This document shows, in pieces, positions 1 through 9,795 of a stretch of DNA of 64,000 bases. The notes below the pieces were generated by a model. It was given only the letters and a program-made list of their open reading frames with translations, had not been told where the DNA came from and ran no database searches. A program made the position numbers and the translations under genes. Positions within the stretch are counted from its first letter, which is position 1, and each line of letters begins with the position of its first letter. The DNA comes from Ilex aquifolium (lineage: Eukaryota; Streptophyta; Magnoliopsida; Aquifoliales; Aquifoliaceae), in assembly GCA_951799425.1 (NCBI GenBank), contig OX637399.1:35127701-35191700 (forward strand). Direction: 5' to 3'.

Positions 1-560
1 TACACTTAACAGGTGGTGCGCAAAGCCATTTTTGTGCATCATCAATACTTACTTAGACTTGGTTGAGATATAAGACTCGAATACTTGTAAATTGACTTTC
101 AGATAGTGAATTAGACTTTAGTGAACTCTAGCGATAGAGGTTTTCCACGGTTTTTCTCACAAAGGGTTTTTGCTTAAATAGATTGATTGTGTTATTTATT
201 ATTTTTACATATACATTTGCAACTTTAGCACACACAAGCAATATTTGTTTGATAAATTGATTGATTGATTATTCATATCATACATAGTTGTTTGATTAAG
301 TTTGTTGCCATTGGGTTGAGATTGTCGCGAGAGATTGAGTGTTAATCGATAATTTGATAAAATCAATACATCAATCCTCATGTGTTTAATGGGTTGTGGT
401 GGTTGAAAAGGGATTCTCACATTAAATTGTCATATCATTGTGAGAAGAGATAATTGAGGTAGAGTTAGATTAGAATTGGTAGTTGTTGAAACTTAATTTT
501 ATTTAATCTATTCACCCCCTTTAGGTAGTGTCTAACAACTCACGTGTTTAATTGTGAGAA
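1..560 (+). repeat. Decayed LTR-retrotransposon-like repeat, copy 1
   Basis: This stretch is a diverged relative of 49780-50265 in the same orientation. Shared landmarks, in order, are a run reading GAGATTGTCGCGAGAGATTGAGTG here, a TACATCAATC block, a TTCACCCC block and an ACGTGTTT block. The spacing is conserved, but many substitutions and small indels separate the copies. A CTATTCACCCC block of this sort is often seen near LTR ends of plant copia elements, so an LTR or LTR-adjacent origin is my inference. No coding capacity is visible. Confidence 0.5.
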
Positions 561-654
561 AATATCCACATAATCTCCCCCGCAACATTTTATATCCACT
601 TAAAATGTCGGAATCTACAGAAGTTACTCTTTTATTAACTTTTTCTTCAAATTT

Positions 655-957
655 CATATCTGTTTATCTAACATTTTGATCAAAGGTTTTAGTTCATTTT
701 GAACTTGAAATATTGATTTTGCAAGTTTTTCTGTTCTTATTTCTGAAGGTTTTGGGTGACGTGGGTCAATTTCTAGAGTTTTAACTAGCCTTTCTATTCC
801 AACAATTCGAAGTCTTTCTGCTATTATGTCTAATTATTTTCTAAGTGGATGAATATTTTTGTCTAGTAGAGGTAGTAACTCTACTATTTTTTCTTATTTT
901 TTTAATAACTTATTTGTTATTGATAATTCACCACTGTTCATAAAAAATTGTCTTTCT
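655..957 (-). pseudogene. Unidentified degraded reading frame (about 100 codons)
   Basis: Read on the minus strand from about 957 to 655, one frame stays largely open for about 100 codons and is interrupted by two or three stop codons. It has a charged, Leu/Ile/Lys/Glu-rich composition with a helical look. Just downstream on the same strand is a further short open stretch. I do not recognise the protein. It could come from a retroelement or pararetrovirus-like polyprotein, or be chance in AT-rich DNA. No function is proposed. Confidence 0.25.
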
Positions 958-1790
958 AAAGATGTTCCCTGGGCTCCAATACTATGTTATTGTTTGCCGA
1001 ATTTGTTTCGGTTCAAATTTCTCTAATTTTTTGATTTTTGAAAATTATTGAGGTTAATGAGTACAAGAGGAAACCTAAAGGGTTATCAAATGTAATTTCC
1101 TTTTATTTGGCATATCTTGGTTTGAGAATAAAGTTTCAAACTATGCTCCTCTGGTAAATTGCTCAATGCAAGATCGTGTATCATGCATTCAAAAAGGATT
1201 CATTATACTATACTAGGTCCCAGCTTTCAAAGAAAAGAGTGTGTTTTAAGATCTTTTACTCGCACAATGAAGTATATTATTTCATTTCCTTTGACTGCAC
1301 CATCAGTAGTTAACTTTAGTTTGGATCATGTTTGTAATCAATTAATTTCGTGAAATTTTATGAAATTTCAACTGAATTTTATAGTCATTAAGCTTCAAAA
1401 ATCAAGATCTGTAAGTGACAAGTAAGAGAACGAGATCAAGCTACATTGTCAAATCAAGATCATTCTGATACACCTTCAAGGTTTAGATAAAGTTAATGAC
1501 CTTAGAAACCTAAAAAATCTTTGATTAATTTGTTAAACTTAGTAGGATTATTGTTATAAATGGAATTGAAAAAATCCAAAAATGTCTTCTGATGTTTTTA
1601 TTGAAAAACATTTTCTAAACTTTAACTATGTTTTGAAATGACAGGGTGAGTCATTTATCGGATCTCACTCGAGCAATTCCCTTTAGTGTTTAATAGAACA
1701 AGTTTTCACTTAGTTTTTCACTTTAAAATTAGTAGAGACAGCCCTCTACTCACTTGGCTTCGGCTAGAGTAGTCTCTAAACTACCTTCCT

Positions 1791-2240
1791 TTGGGAATTA
1801 AGTTTGCAAACTACACTTCGCTGCTCAACCAACAATTAGGAGACTTAAAGGAAGTTGCAAATCAATCAAATCGGAATTTATCTGTCAAGCAAATCAATTT
1901 TTTTTTCTGTTTCATTCTCAATGCAAGATTGCGCATCATGCATTCAAAAAGGACTCATTATACTACTACGTCCCTATCAATAGAGCGAAGGTGATTTAAC
2001 CAAAGAGGGAATCACCCAAAACAAAAACAAAACAAAAAATAAAAACCTAATGGGATCCTAAACAATCAATGAGCATGCTTGCGTGCAGGATTGTATAATA
2101 TGAAACGTTGATTCGAAACATAACTCTGCTTTCAAAGAAAAGTGAGTGCGTTTTAAGATCTCTTATTTACACAATGCAGAACAATTAGTAGCTGATTAGT
2201 CGAAGATCAAAGGAAAAGGTGTAAAGCAAAAGCTATTCAT
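1791..2240 (+). repeat. Diverged dispersed repeat, copy A
   Basis: Copy A matches copy B at 9395-9795 in the same orientation. Shared blocks include AAGGAAGT(T/G)GCAAATC, GGTGATTTA, CAATCAATGAGCATG, CTTTCAAAGAAAAGT, GTGCGTTTTAAGAT and GTAAAGCAAAAGCT. A partial third copy of the CTTTCAAAGAAAAG...TTTTAAGATCTTTTACTC portion lies at about 1157-1270. The copies flank the 2859-9020 retrotransposon but are far older than it, so the two facts are probably unrelated. No open frame is convincing. Confidence 0.5.
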
Positions 2241-2853
2241 ACACACTATCTCAATATTAATAGAACTACCTAGGCCACTAGCTAGGCAAATACACACTCA
2301 AATTGATTGCCTTTGGCTCAATGGTATGGTCAAACTCGTACACAATCATTCAGTTTTTTCAGTAACACAAAAGAAGACAAAAGGAATCAAAGGACAAATA
2401 CAAAAATAAAGTGAAAGAAAATAAAAAATAGCAGGCAAGGAAGAAATGTGACATCACATCACTGTTTTATTCCGGTTTGAAAGCTCTACTTCAGTTGAAT
2501 CTTATTAAAATAAACACGTTCGTGCATGGGATGAAAAGGGAAGATTCCTATCTTCAATTGTTTCATGGGCCACTGGTTCTTATAATGACTAGCATTTTAA
2601 AGAAGTAAAAGATTCTGAATGAAACAATCAAACTGATATTTTTTTGAATCGGTACAAACTGGTTGCATTGATCAAAAATTAGTTCAGGACAAAGACTTCC
2701 CGAGTAATATTCTCAAATGAGCAATGAAGAATAGAAAATAATCTAACCTGAAAGAGAATACTCTGATACTCCAAAAGATTAGGTAATTACTCCTCTCACA
2801 TCCTGAGTGGCTAAGATACATTTGCCTTAGGTTTATATCTATAAAATCTGATT
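2241..2853. other. No recognisable gene
   Basis: AT-rich DNA between the dispersed repeat and the left target duplication of the LTR element. I see no long frame, RNA gene or repeat boundary in it. Confidence 0.4.
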
Positions 2854-2858
2854 AAGGC

Positions 2859-3756
2859 TGATGATACCCAAAATACACCCTAGACACGAGCTTAGAAAGA
2901 GAGCTCAGCTCAGGAGTTCCGGGAAAACAAGCAGAGCTCATCCAGCCAGGGACTGAGCTCTGCCAGCCGGTATTAAAACTCCCAGCTAAGGACACGAGAT
3001 AAACAGTACCAAGGGGACAGCAAGATGACACCGGATACCATTATAAAGGAAGTAGAACCAATCCAATTCAAATAAGCTAAGAAAGCCCAAAGAAGAGTCC
3101 AATCCATTACCCAAGCCCAAGCCCACTAAAGAGAAAATTCTAGAGAATGTTAGATAAGAATTTGAATGTTAGATAAGTATTAGAATGTTAGATTTGAATG
3201 TTAGATAGGTATTATTTAATTTGTGTGGTTTGGATTGATTCATGTTGTACGGCTAGGATTGATTCCCTACTACTATAAATAGACCACCCATTTGGGTGTT
3301 CTAGCATCAAGAAAGAAGCAAAGCTTCTAAGAGTGAGTTTGAGAGAGAGTTCTCTTGAAATTCCTAGTATGCTCTGTGGTTGCAGTTTAGACTGATCTGC
3401 CACATCAGAAAAGATTTCTAGAGATTGAGAGTGTAAGTTGTGAGCTTCCTATTGAGTGTTTGCTTCTCTCTCTCTCTCCCTTTCAAGCATTGTAAAACTC
3501 TCCGGAGTACCACCATGATTGATCAATAAAACATCCAGGCCACCGTCGCCGTTCGAAGAGTGGACGTAGGTCATCCGAGACCGAACCACTATAAATCTCT
3601 TGTGTTGATCTCTTTACTATTGTTTTGCCACTTATTTACCATTGATTGCTCATTAATCACCCTTGTGACTATTGATATAGCACCACGTTCGCATCTCCCA
3701 TCAGTACGACCAAATAATCCAGTCCCATAGCTCATACGCGCAGATTTACACCATCA
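2859..3756 (+). repeat. 5' LTR
   Basis: 898 bp, beginning TGATGATACCC and ending ACACCATCA. It differs from the 3' LTR by two substitutions (in the GTGAGC/TTTCC and TTTTG/ACCAC contexts) and one 6-bp slippage: two CCAAGC units here against three in the 3' copy, near 3110-3125. A promoter-like TATAAATA lies at 3274-3281 and a poly(A) signal AATAAA at 3525-3530, so R probably begins near 3305. Four imperfect GAATGTTAGAT repeats occur at about 3145-3205. Confidence 0.95.
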
Positions 3757-3759
3757 GTT

Positions 3760-3777
3760 TGGCGCCGTCTGTGGGAA
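3760..3777 (+). other. Primer-binding site
   Basis: TGGCGCCGTCTGTGGGAA lies three bases after the 5' LTR. This is a familiar PBS type of plant Ty3/gypsy elements of the Tat group. The exact primer tRNA would need a comparison with tRNA 3' ends. Confidence 0.8.
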
Positions 3778-3812
3778 CGACTGTTCCTTCTTACAAATAA
3801 ACTGATCCTTCA

Positions 3813-4031
3813 GTGACTGATGGTAACAACACGCAATATGAGCAGAAGTCAAACAAACCTACCACGGATGCAAGACCACCAAGGAGCATGCCGGAGCTAC
3901 TAGCCAAAGCCCAAAAATACATGAATGCAGAAGACATCACGAGGGCCAGACAAGGGGAAACATCCAGAACAAGGGAGACTGAGAATAAGAGAAAGAAAGC
4001 CGAAAGACTCTCCACCAGAGGCGCCCCATGA
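3813..4031 (+). pseudogene. Residual gag-like frame
   Basis: A 72-codon forward frame starts 35 bases after the PBS, where gag would start. Residues about 24-40 (RSMPELLAKAQKYMNAED) resemble the conserved segment of Tat/gypsy gag proteins that reads as ...L..RA.KYI.AE.... It is followed by a basic KRKK patch near residue 60. Full gag of this lineage is several hundred residues, so the N-terminal leader appears to have been joined to one gag segment by internal deletion. Whether the peptide is made is unknown. No zinc knuckle is seen. Confidence 0.55.
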
Positions 4032-4259
4032 CGGCCTCGCCCTCCTCAACTCCATCTCACCCATGGAATGCAGAACACCTGAAGAAGTATTATCAATAGC
4101 TGGGGGCAGTAAGTCATGACTTGATTTCTCAATATTCTCTTCAAAAAGTTTTTCATTCAAATCATGAGACTTTTACAAAAGAGAAAATTTCATTCAAAGT
4201 CCATACACTGGACCTTACAAAAGGAAGACATCATACACCAAAAAACAAGGACACCACTC

Positions 4260-6105
4260 TCAATGACCCTCACTGTCTCCACTCACGTAATCACCGTCGT
4301 CATCAGACTCAGGGGCCTCGTAAGGCTTGAGGTCAGAGAGATCATTATAAGGATATGATACTGATGCCCTCCTCCTCAGCTCCTCATAGCCATCAACAAA
4401 AGCACTAGCCCTAGCTCTCTCAGCGGCATCCCTCTGAGCCTCCGCTCTGACAGCTCTCTCAAGTGCAACTCGAAGGTCAGTCTCAAGCTGAATAACCTTC
4501 GCCTGTGACAGCCTCAACTGCTCAGCAGCACTCTCTCGTGTCTGCCGCTCGAGCTCAAGCTGCTTCTCGGCATCCTCTCGCGCCTGTCGAGCCAGCCCCA
4601 CAGCATTCTCCCGTGCCTGCCGCTCTTGCCGAAGCTGATCCTCGGCAGTCTCACGTGCCTGCCTCTCAGCTGCTCGACCTTGGACTACATCCCCGATAGT
4701 CAGAGTATGATTGAAGAGGTAAGGCAAAGTAGCAGCCACCTGTTGACATTCAAAGGCAAAACAAAGAGAGATGAAAAACTAAGCCCGGGTATGCCGAAGA
4801 AAGCCATATACAAAGAAGGAATGTAAGACATACCATAGCAAAGCCTTTCACGGCGGCGTCGACCACTCCCTGTGGACCTAGGGAGGCTATCTCTCGAGCC
4901 TCAGCACCGGTCACGAAGGTACAGAATCTTTCCTTTGCCAACTCCACGTTACCAAGCATGGATGATGAGGCACCGCCCTGAGAAATAAGCGGACCCTTTG
5001 CCCTAGTAGAGCATGGAGTCGGAACCTCGGCCTCAACGGCGCTAGGACCGCCCCTCGGAGGTGACGGAATATCAGCTAGAGGGGAAGGAGGAGCATCGTC
5101 TGGCTCTGCCTCCGCAGGGCCATCCAAGCTAGCGGCGTCTGTCCTCGCCCTCTTGGGGGCAGGAGGAGGAGGAGAAGGAACTGTCCTGGAGACATACACT
5201 TCTTCCACAAAAGACCTGTCAATGGGGAGACCTGCAAAGAACCAGCAATTCAGAAAGCCTACTACAAAGCATCTAAAGAAGACTACTGGAAAATAAGCAC
5301 ATTTCTTTCTCGGTTTGGAAGAGATGCCAGACAATGACATAATCTCGGCGAAATCCTTAGTTGGATTGTTACGAACAGCATCAAGCGACCTCCCCTGGAC
5401 CGGAGTTAGAGCCGGTGAAGCTGCAAAAGATCACCCACTATGAGGAACAAGCACATAAGAACAGAGAGCACATGTTAAGAACAAAGCTCCTCACCTAGTT
5501 TAGTCTGAGGGACAATATCCCATCGAGAAGGCACAAGATCACGGTCGGACTCGGAAGCCCACTCGCCGCCTACAAAGAAGAACCTCTTCTTCCACTTGTG
5601 GAGATTGGACGTAAGCCCGTCAATGAATTTGTCTGACCTCGGGGTAAAGCGGTACCACCCCCTGTGAGGCGTAGGGTTCTCCGACAGTGTGTACGTAGCC
5701 AAAAACTCTTTAAACGGTGGAGGAACAATATCACCATGCGTCAACCGCCACAGTGCAAAGAACGCAGAGATCACCCTCCAGCCATTGGGAGCCAATCTCC
5801 CTGGGACCAATGACAAGTACCCAAGCACCCAACAGATAGGCCCGGGGATGGGGAATCGCAGACCTGCCTCCAGCATCCCCTCATAAACAACAATCTCTCC
5901 CAAAGAGTCACAGCAAGCAGTCTCATCGACCTCAGCATGACGATAAGTCACACAGGGTGGAATATGATATGCAGAAGCTATTTCAGCAATCTCAGCATCA
6001 CACTTATATAAGCTGAATATAGAGAATACCTTGAAGCCGTTGCCTCCTCCAATGCCTGGGTCTTCATCGGTGTCTCCAGCGACCTTCGACTCACCTGGGC
6101 AACAT
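4260..6105 (-). CDS. Antisense spliced ORF of the retrotransposon (putative PF04195-type + coiled coil)
   Basis: Four exons on the minus strand join in one open frame of about 535 codons: 6105-5495, 5420-5301, 5231-4834 and 4739-4260 (stop). Introns are 74, 69 and 94 bp, each with GT and AG ends (for example GTGAGG...TTTTGCAG and GTATGTC...GTCAACAG), and all junction phases agree. A further intron with TTTTGTAG acceptor precedes the first exon (6106-6184). The first exon contains the motif GLRFPIP...L...LAPNGWRVISAFFALW, resembling the 'putative gypsy type transposon' domain (PF04195) as I remember it. The third exon is Pro/Ala-rich and the last is an Arg/Glu/Ala coiled coil (RQARE repeats) with an acidic tail. 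Antisense ORFs are known in Tat-type elements; a role here is unproven. The 5' coding start is unclear, since the upstream exon copies have stops or phase breaks. Confidence 0.7.
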
Positions 6106-7110
6106 CTACAAAAGCAAAATTCAGAACTTAGTCAAGGAAGATAACTATGTCAACCGAAGGGTAAAAGAGTACCAAGATACATACCCCGAGGTGTGGTATC
6201 ATCCAAATCATTGATTGACCGCTTTCTAGACTCACGAAGAGGAGACAGAACCGCACAGGAGGTAACACCTGGGGCGCCGCCCAATGCATCATTTGTGCCT
6301 CCTGAGTCACCTGTAGTGTTACCCAGTCCATGACAGACTGCCTCTGCATTCTCTGGAGATCCACTCTGATGCCCACCAACATCTTGAGTCCCTCTTGATG
6401 TGCTAAAAGGAGTGGGTGAAGAACCCTGTTTCGTGCCAAATCTAGAACCAATAGTCCCGAAAGGTCTCTCACCAACTGCCGAAACTGCGAAAGGAGAAAA
6501 ACCCAAACATCCAAAGCCTGAAGGGGCATTGCCCAAGTCCCTGGCGCCGCCCGAGGGGACGTCGCCCAAAGCCTGGACGTCGCCTATGGAGACCCTTGCA
6601 CTCCCTCCTCGCTGCTCAAGCGCTCCTCCAACGCCTGGGTCTTCATCAAGGTCTCCAGTGACCTCCGACTCACTTGGACAACATCCACAAAGCAAAGTTC
6701 AGAACTTAGCTAAGGGAGACAATCATGTCAACGAAAGAGTAAAAAAGAATACCAAAAGACATACCTCGCGACACCGCGTTCTCCAAGTCATTAGTCGACT
6801 GGTGCTCAACGCTTGGGTCGTCGCCCGAAGGGCCCGGGATACTTTGACACTCGCTCAAACGGGAGGACCGCCTAGGCGCATCAAGGAGACTACCCGGAGG
6901 ACCACAGACAGTCCCAAAGGGTTCCTCCGTCACGCCAAAGCCGCCACGAGAAGGAGTGCTCGAGTGACCAACGTCCGAAGACGAATCACCCAAGGCCTGG
7001 GCGCCGCCCAAGACAGCCCCATGGGCGCCGCCTATGGCAGCCCCTTAGGCATCGCCCGAGCTCGCTCCTCCGCGGTGTCCTCCTCTCGTCTTGACTCCTC
7101 CGCTTGACAT
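6035..7110 (-). repeat. Internal tandem duplication of exon-intron unit
   Basis: Two direct copies of a segment of roughly 550 bp lie at about 6035-6600 and 6605-7110. Matching blocks include CTCCAA(C/T)GCCTGGGTCTTCATC, CTCACCTGGGCAACATCTAC or its variant, AAATTCAGAACTTAG and the CATACC donor region. Both copies encode a Gly/Ser-rich segment ending in an NDL(D/E)...RGM motif on the minus strand. The upstream copy in antisense sense has an early stop codon (near 7046) and a lost acceptor. Copy identity is moderate, so the duplication predates the present insertion. Confidence 0.7.
6106..6184 (-). other. Intron in antisense unit (intact copy)
   Basis: On the minus strand it reads GTATGT at 6184 and ends TTTTGCTTTTGTAG at 6106. 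The duplicated copy at about 6685-6764 keeps the GTATGT donor, but its acceptor has changed from TAG to TGG. Joining exon 6185 directly to 6105 gives a phase conflict in the downstream frame, so the upstream exon used in a mature RNA is uncertain. Confidence 0.55.
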
Positions 7111-7266
7111 GCCTCTAGTTCTCATTGATACTTGGATAGTGGAGGAAGGAAGGATGAACAAATGAAGTAGCCTTGAAACTTCTTAAAAAGAGAAGCAAGC
7201 TCCTCCACATGCAAATAAAAAAGGGCCAGCCGCCCATGTGGGCGGCGCCCAAAGAAAAAAAAAAAA

Positions 7267-7455
7267 GAGCTCTTCAGCTCATAAATATACGATAAGCTTC
7301 TAAGCTTATAAATGAAAGATGAGCTCTTCAGCTCATAAATATACGATAAGCTTCAAAGCTTATAAATGAAAGATGAGCTCTTCAGCTCATAAATATACGA
7401 TAAGCTTCAAAGCTTATAAATGAAAGATGAGCTCTTCAGCTCATATATATGCGAT
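7267..7455 (+). repeat. 54-bp tandem repeat, 3.5 copies
   Basis: Copies start at 7267, 7321, 7375 and 7429 (partial). Each unit contains two small palindromes: GAGCTCTTCAGCTC, and AAGCTT(C)(T/A)AAGCTT. AT-rich linkers carry ATAAATAT and TATAAATG. The array lies immediately upstream of the antisense reading frame in its own sense of transcription. A promoter or enhancer function for the antisense unit is therefore possible, but this is inference. Confidence 0.85.
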
Positions 7456-8099
7456 AAGACGAGCTCTTCGGCTCATACAAGCTTTTAGGCTCGAAAGTTT
7501 TAAGACTGGCCTCTTCTTGGAGACACCAACAGTCCTTGTACACCGCCTACCCACTCAAATATGTTCAGAATAGCAGGGAAACACCTACGAAGTCAGAAGG
7601 GATGTAGGGTCAGTACCAACATGATTTTCTGCTTTCCATCAACGTTTGTGGTCAGATCTCTGGGACCAGGTGGGGACTAAGTTCAGTGCCAAACACGAAC
7701 TTCTGCTTCTATCCGCGGTCGTGTTCTGAACGCAAAGGACGTACCTAACTCAGGAATAGTGGCAAACAGGAACCGGGAACAAAATCGGAAGAAGGAGGCG
7801 TTGCGAGCCTTCAAAACGAGATCCGGGAATTCGATTTTAAGCAAGAAACCAGAGAGATTCGAGCACGATGATCTGAAATCGCAAGAAAGATAGAGAAGAG
7901 GAGCAGTAAGGAAGATGAACAGAGTAAGAAAGAGGGGTTTGTTAATCGTTTGAACATTTATGACTTGAAGGGACGTGGGCTGAAACATGCGCGAGAATCG
8001 AGGAGGCCATGATTGCCAGGAAACCGTCAAAAAGACAGCTCTAGTCTGGTTCTAGCTCGGTTTAAGACAGCTCAGCCCCTGCCCAAGCTCGCTTGAGCC
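7456..8099. other. Non-coding internal region of the retrotransposon
   Basis: Between the 54-bp repeats and the polypurine tract I see no gene. A 115-codon minus-strand frame (7683-8030) has no recognisable domain and is hydrophobic and Phe-rich, as expected of chance frames. This region may hold untranslated leader for the antisense unit. Confidence 0.4.
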
Positions 8100-8113
8100 A
8101 AGGGCTGGGGGGC
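8100..8113 (+). other. Polypurine tract
   Basis: The purine-rich run AAGGGCTGGGGGGC, ending three bases before the TG of the 3' LTR, is the expected plus-strand priming site. Confidence 0.8.
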
Positions 8114-8116
8114 AAC

Positions 8117-9020
8117 TGATGATACCCAAAATACACCCTAGACACGAGCTTAGAAAGAGAGCTCAGCTCAGGAGTTCCGGGAAAACAAGCAGAGCTCATC
8201 CAGCCAGGGACTGAGCTCTGCCAGCCGGTATTAAAACTCCCAGCTAAGGACACGAGATAAACAGTACCAAGGGGACAGCAAGATGACACCGGATACCATT
8301 ATAAAGGAAGTAGAACCAATCCAATTCAAATAAGCTAAGAAAGCCCAAAGAAGAGTCCAATCCATTACCCAAGCCCAAGCCCAAGCCCACTAAAGAGAAA
8401 ATTCTAGAGAATGTTAGATAAGAATTTGAATGTTAGATAAGTATTAGAATGTTAGATTTGAATGTTAGATAGGTATTATTTAATTTGTGTGGTTTGGATT
8501 GATTCATGTTGTACGGCTAGGATTGATTCCCTACTACTATAAATAGACCACCCATTTGGGTGTTCTAGCATCAAGAAAGAAGCAAAGCTTCTAAGAGTGA
8601 GTTTGAGAGAGAGTTCTCTTGAAATTCCTAGTATGCTCTGTGGTTGCAGTTTAGACTGATCTGCCACATCAGAAAAGATTTCTAGAGATTGAGAGTGTAA
8701 GTTGTGAGTTTCCTATTGAGTGTTTGCTTCTCTCTCTCTCTCCCTTTCAAGCATTGTAAAACTCTCCGGAGTACCACCATGATTGATCAATAAAACATCC
8801 AGGCCACCGTCGCCGTTCGAAGAGTGGACGTAGGTCATCCGAGACCGAACCACTATAAATCTCTTGTGTTGATCTCTTTACTATTGTTTTACCACTTATT
8901 TACCATTGATTGCTCATTAATCACCCTTGTGACTATTGATATAGCACCACGTTCGCATCTCCCATCAGTACGACCAAATAATCCAGTCCCATAGCTCATA
9001 CGCGCAGATTTACACCATCA
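8117..9020 (+). repeat. 3' LTR
   Basis: 904 bp, TGATGATACCC...ACACCATCA. It matches the 5' LTR apart from two substitutions and a 6-bp gain of one CCAAGC unit. It is followed directly by the AAGGC target duplication. TATAAATA and AATAAA are conserved at the equivalent places. Confidence 0.95.
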
Positions 9021-9229
9021 AAGGCAATTATGCTTCCTTCAGACATGAGGGTTTAGGCACAGTCTGATGGCTTCTAAGTGGATTTTCTCTTTATACACTT
9101 TGGTAGGCCTATTCTATTGAAGTATAAATACTTAAGTTACACTCTCTCCAACAGTTTAAGCTTTTAGAGTAGATAGATATTTAGCATATTCTTCTCCACT
9201 TGAGTGATTTCAAAGTACCATCTATGTTA

Positions 9230-9795
9230 TAGTTTTTTGGAAAGTAAATATTTCATTGAAATGAATCAAAACGATGTACAAAGAGGCAGGATTTGCACAC
9301 AAACTAGTTACAAATCAGAAGGAAGTGCACGTGTTCTTGTGCACCCCAATCAGATTTTGCTTGGAGCTTTTTACCTATTCCCTTCTCTTGATTAGGCTCC
9401 AACTATACAAGAAGAGATGGATTTTGCTCCGCTGTTTTCAGCTCCTTGCTTCACCTACCAATAGGAGCCTGAAGGAAGTGGCAAATCGAAAAATGGATGA
9501 GTCTAAAAGGGACCACTATGTTTTACGGGGTCCCCCACCAGACTGTAGGTGATTTAGCCTAAAGGGAATTGGAAAAAAAAACCTAACACTTATGAGATGC
9601 TAATCAATCAATGAGCATGTTTGCTTGCAGGATTATATAATATGAATCATTGATTGCGAACGCCTTCGAAGCATAACTATGCTTTCAAAGAAAAGTTAGT
9701 GCGTTTTAAGATTTCTTATTTGCACAATGCAGTATCAGTAGCTGGTTAGTTGAAGATCACAGGAAAAGCAGTAAAGCAAAAGCTCTGATTGCTAC
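9230..9795 (-). repeat. Degraded retroposon 3' end plus dispersed repeat copy B
   Basis: A short T-run at 9233 is followed by a sequence that, on the minus strand, reads ...CAATGAAATATTTACTTTCC and then As. This is the look of a plant LINE 3' end and resembles the one at 22881. From 9395 the sequence is copy B of the repeat seen at 1791-2240. No reading frame is supported. Confidence 0.4.

Larger units (their letters stand above)
2854..9025 (+). mobile_element. Complete non-autonomous LTR retrotransposon with antisense spliced gene
   Basis: The element spans 2859-9020 (6162 bp) and is flanked by the 5-bp target duplication AAGGC (2854-2858 and 9021-9025). It has TG...CA long terminal repeats (2859-3756 and 8117-9020), a primer-binding site right after the left LTR (3760-3777) and a purine-rich tract before the right LTR (about 8100-8113). 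No protease, reverse transcriptase, RNase H or integrase frame is present, so it must have moved with enzymes supplied in trans. The internal region holds a short gag-like frame (+) and a long multi-exon antisense open frame (-). The PBS sequence and the antisense domain point to the Ty3/gypsy Tat lineage; that assignment is inference. The near-identical LTRs show the insertion is recent. Confidence 0.93.

Noticed and set aside
6400..7107. 235-codon plus-strand frame
   Set aside because: It is the complement of the antisense unit and its tandem duplication. Its Pro/Arg/Ser composition mirrors the Gly/Ser-rich minus-strand coding, and no gag or pol motif is present.
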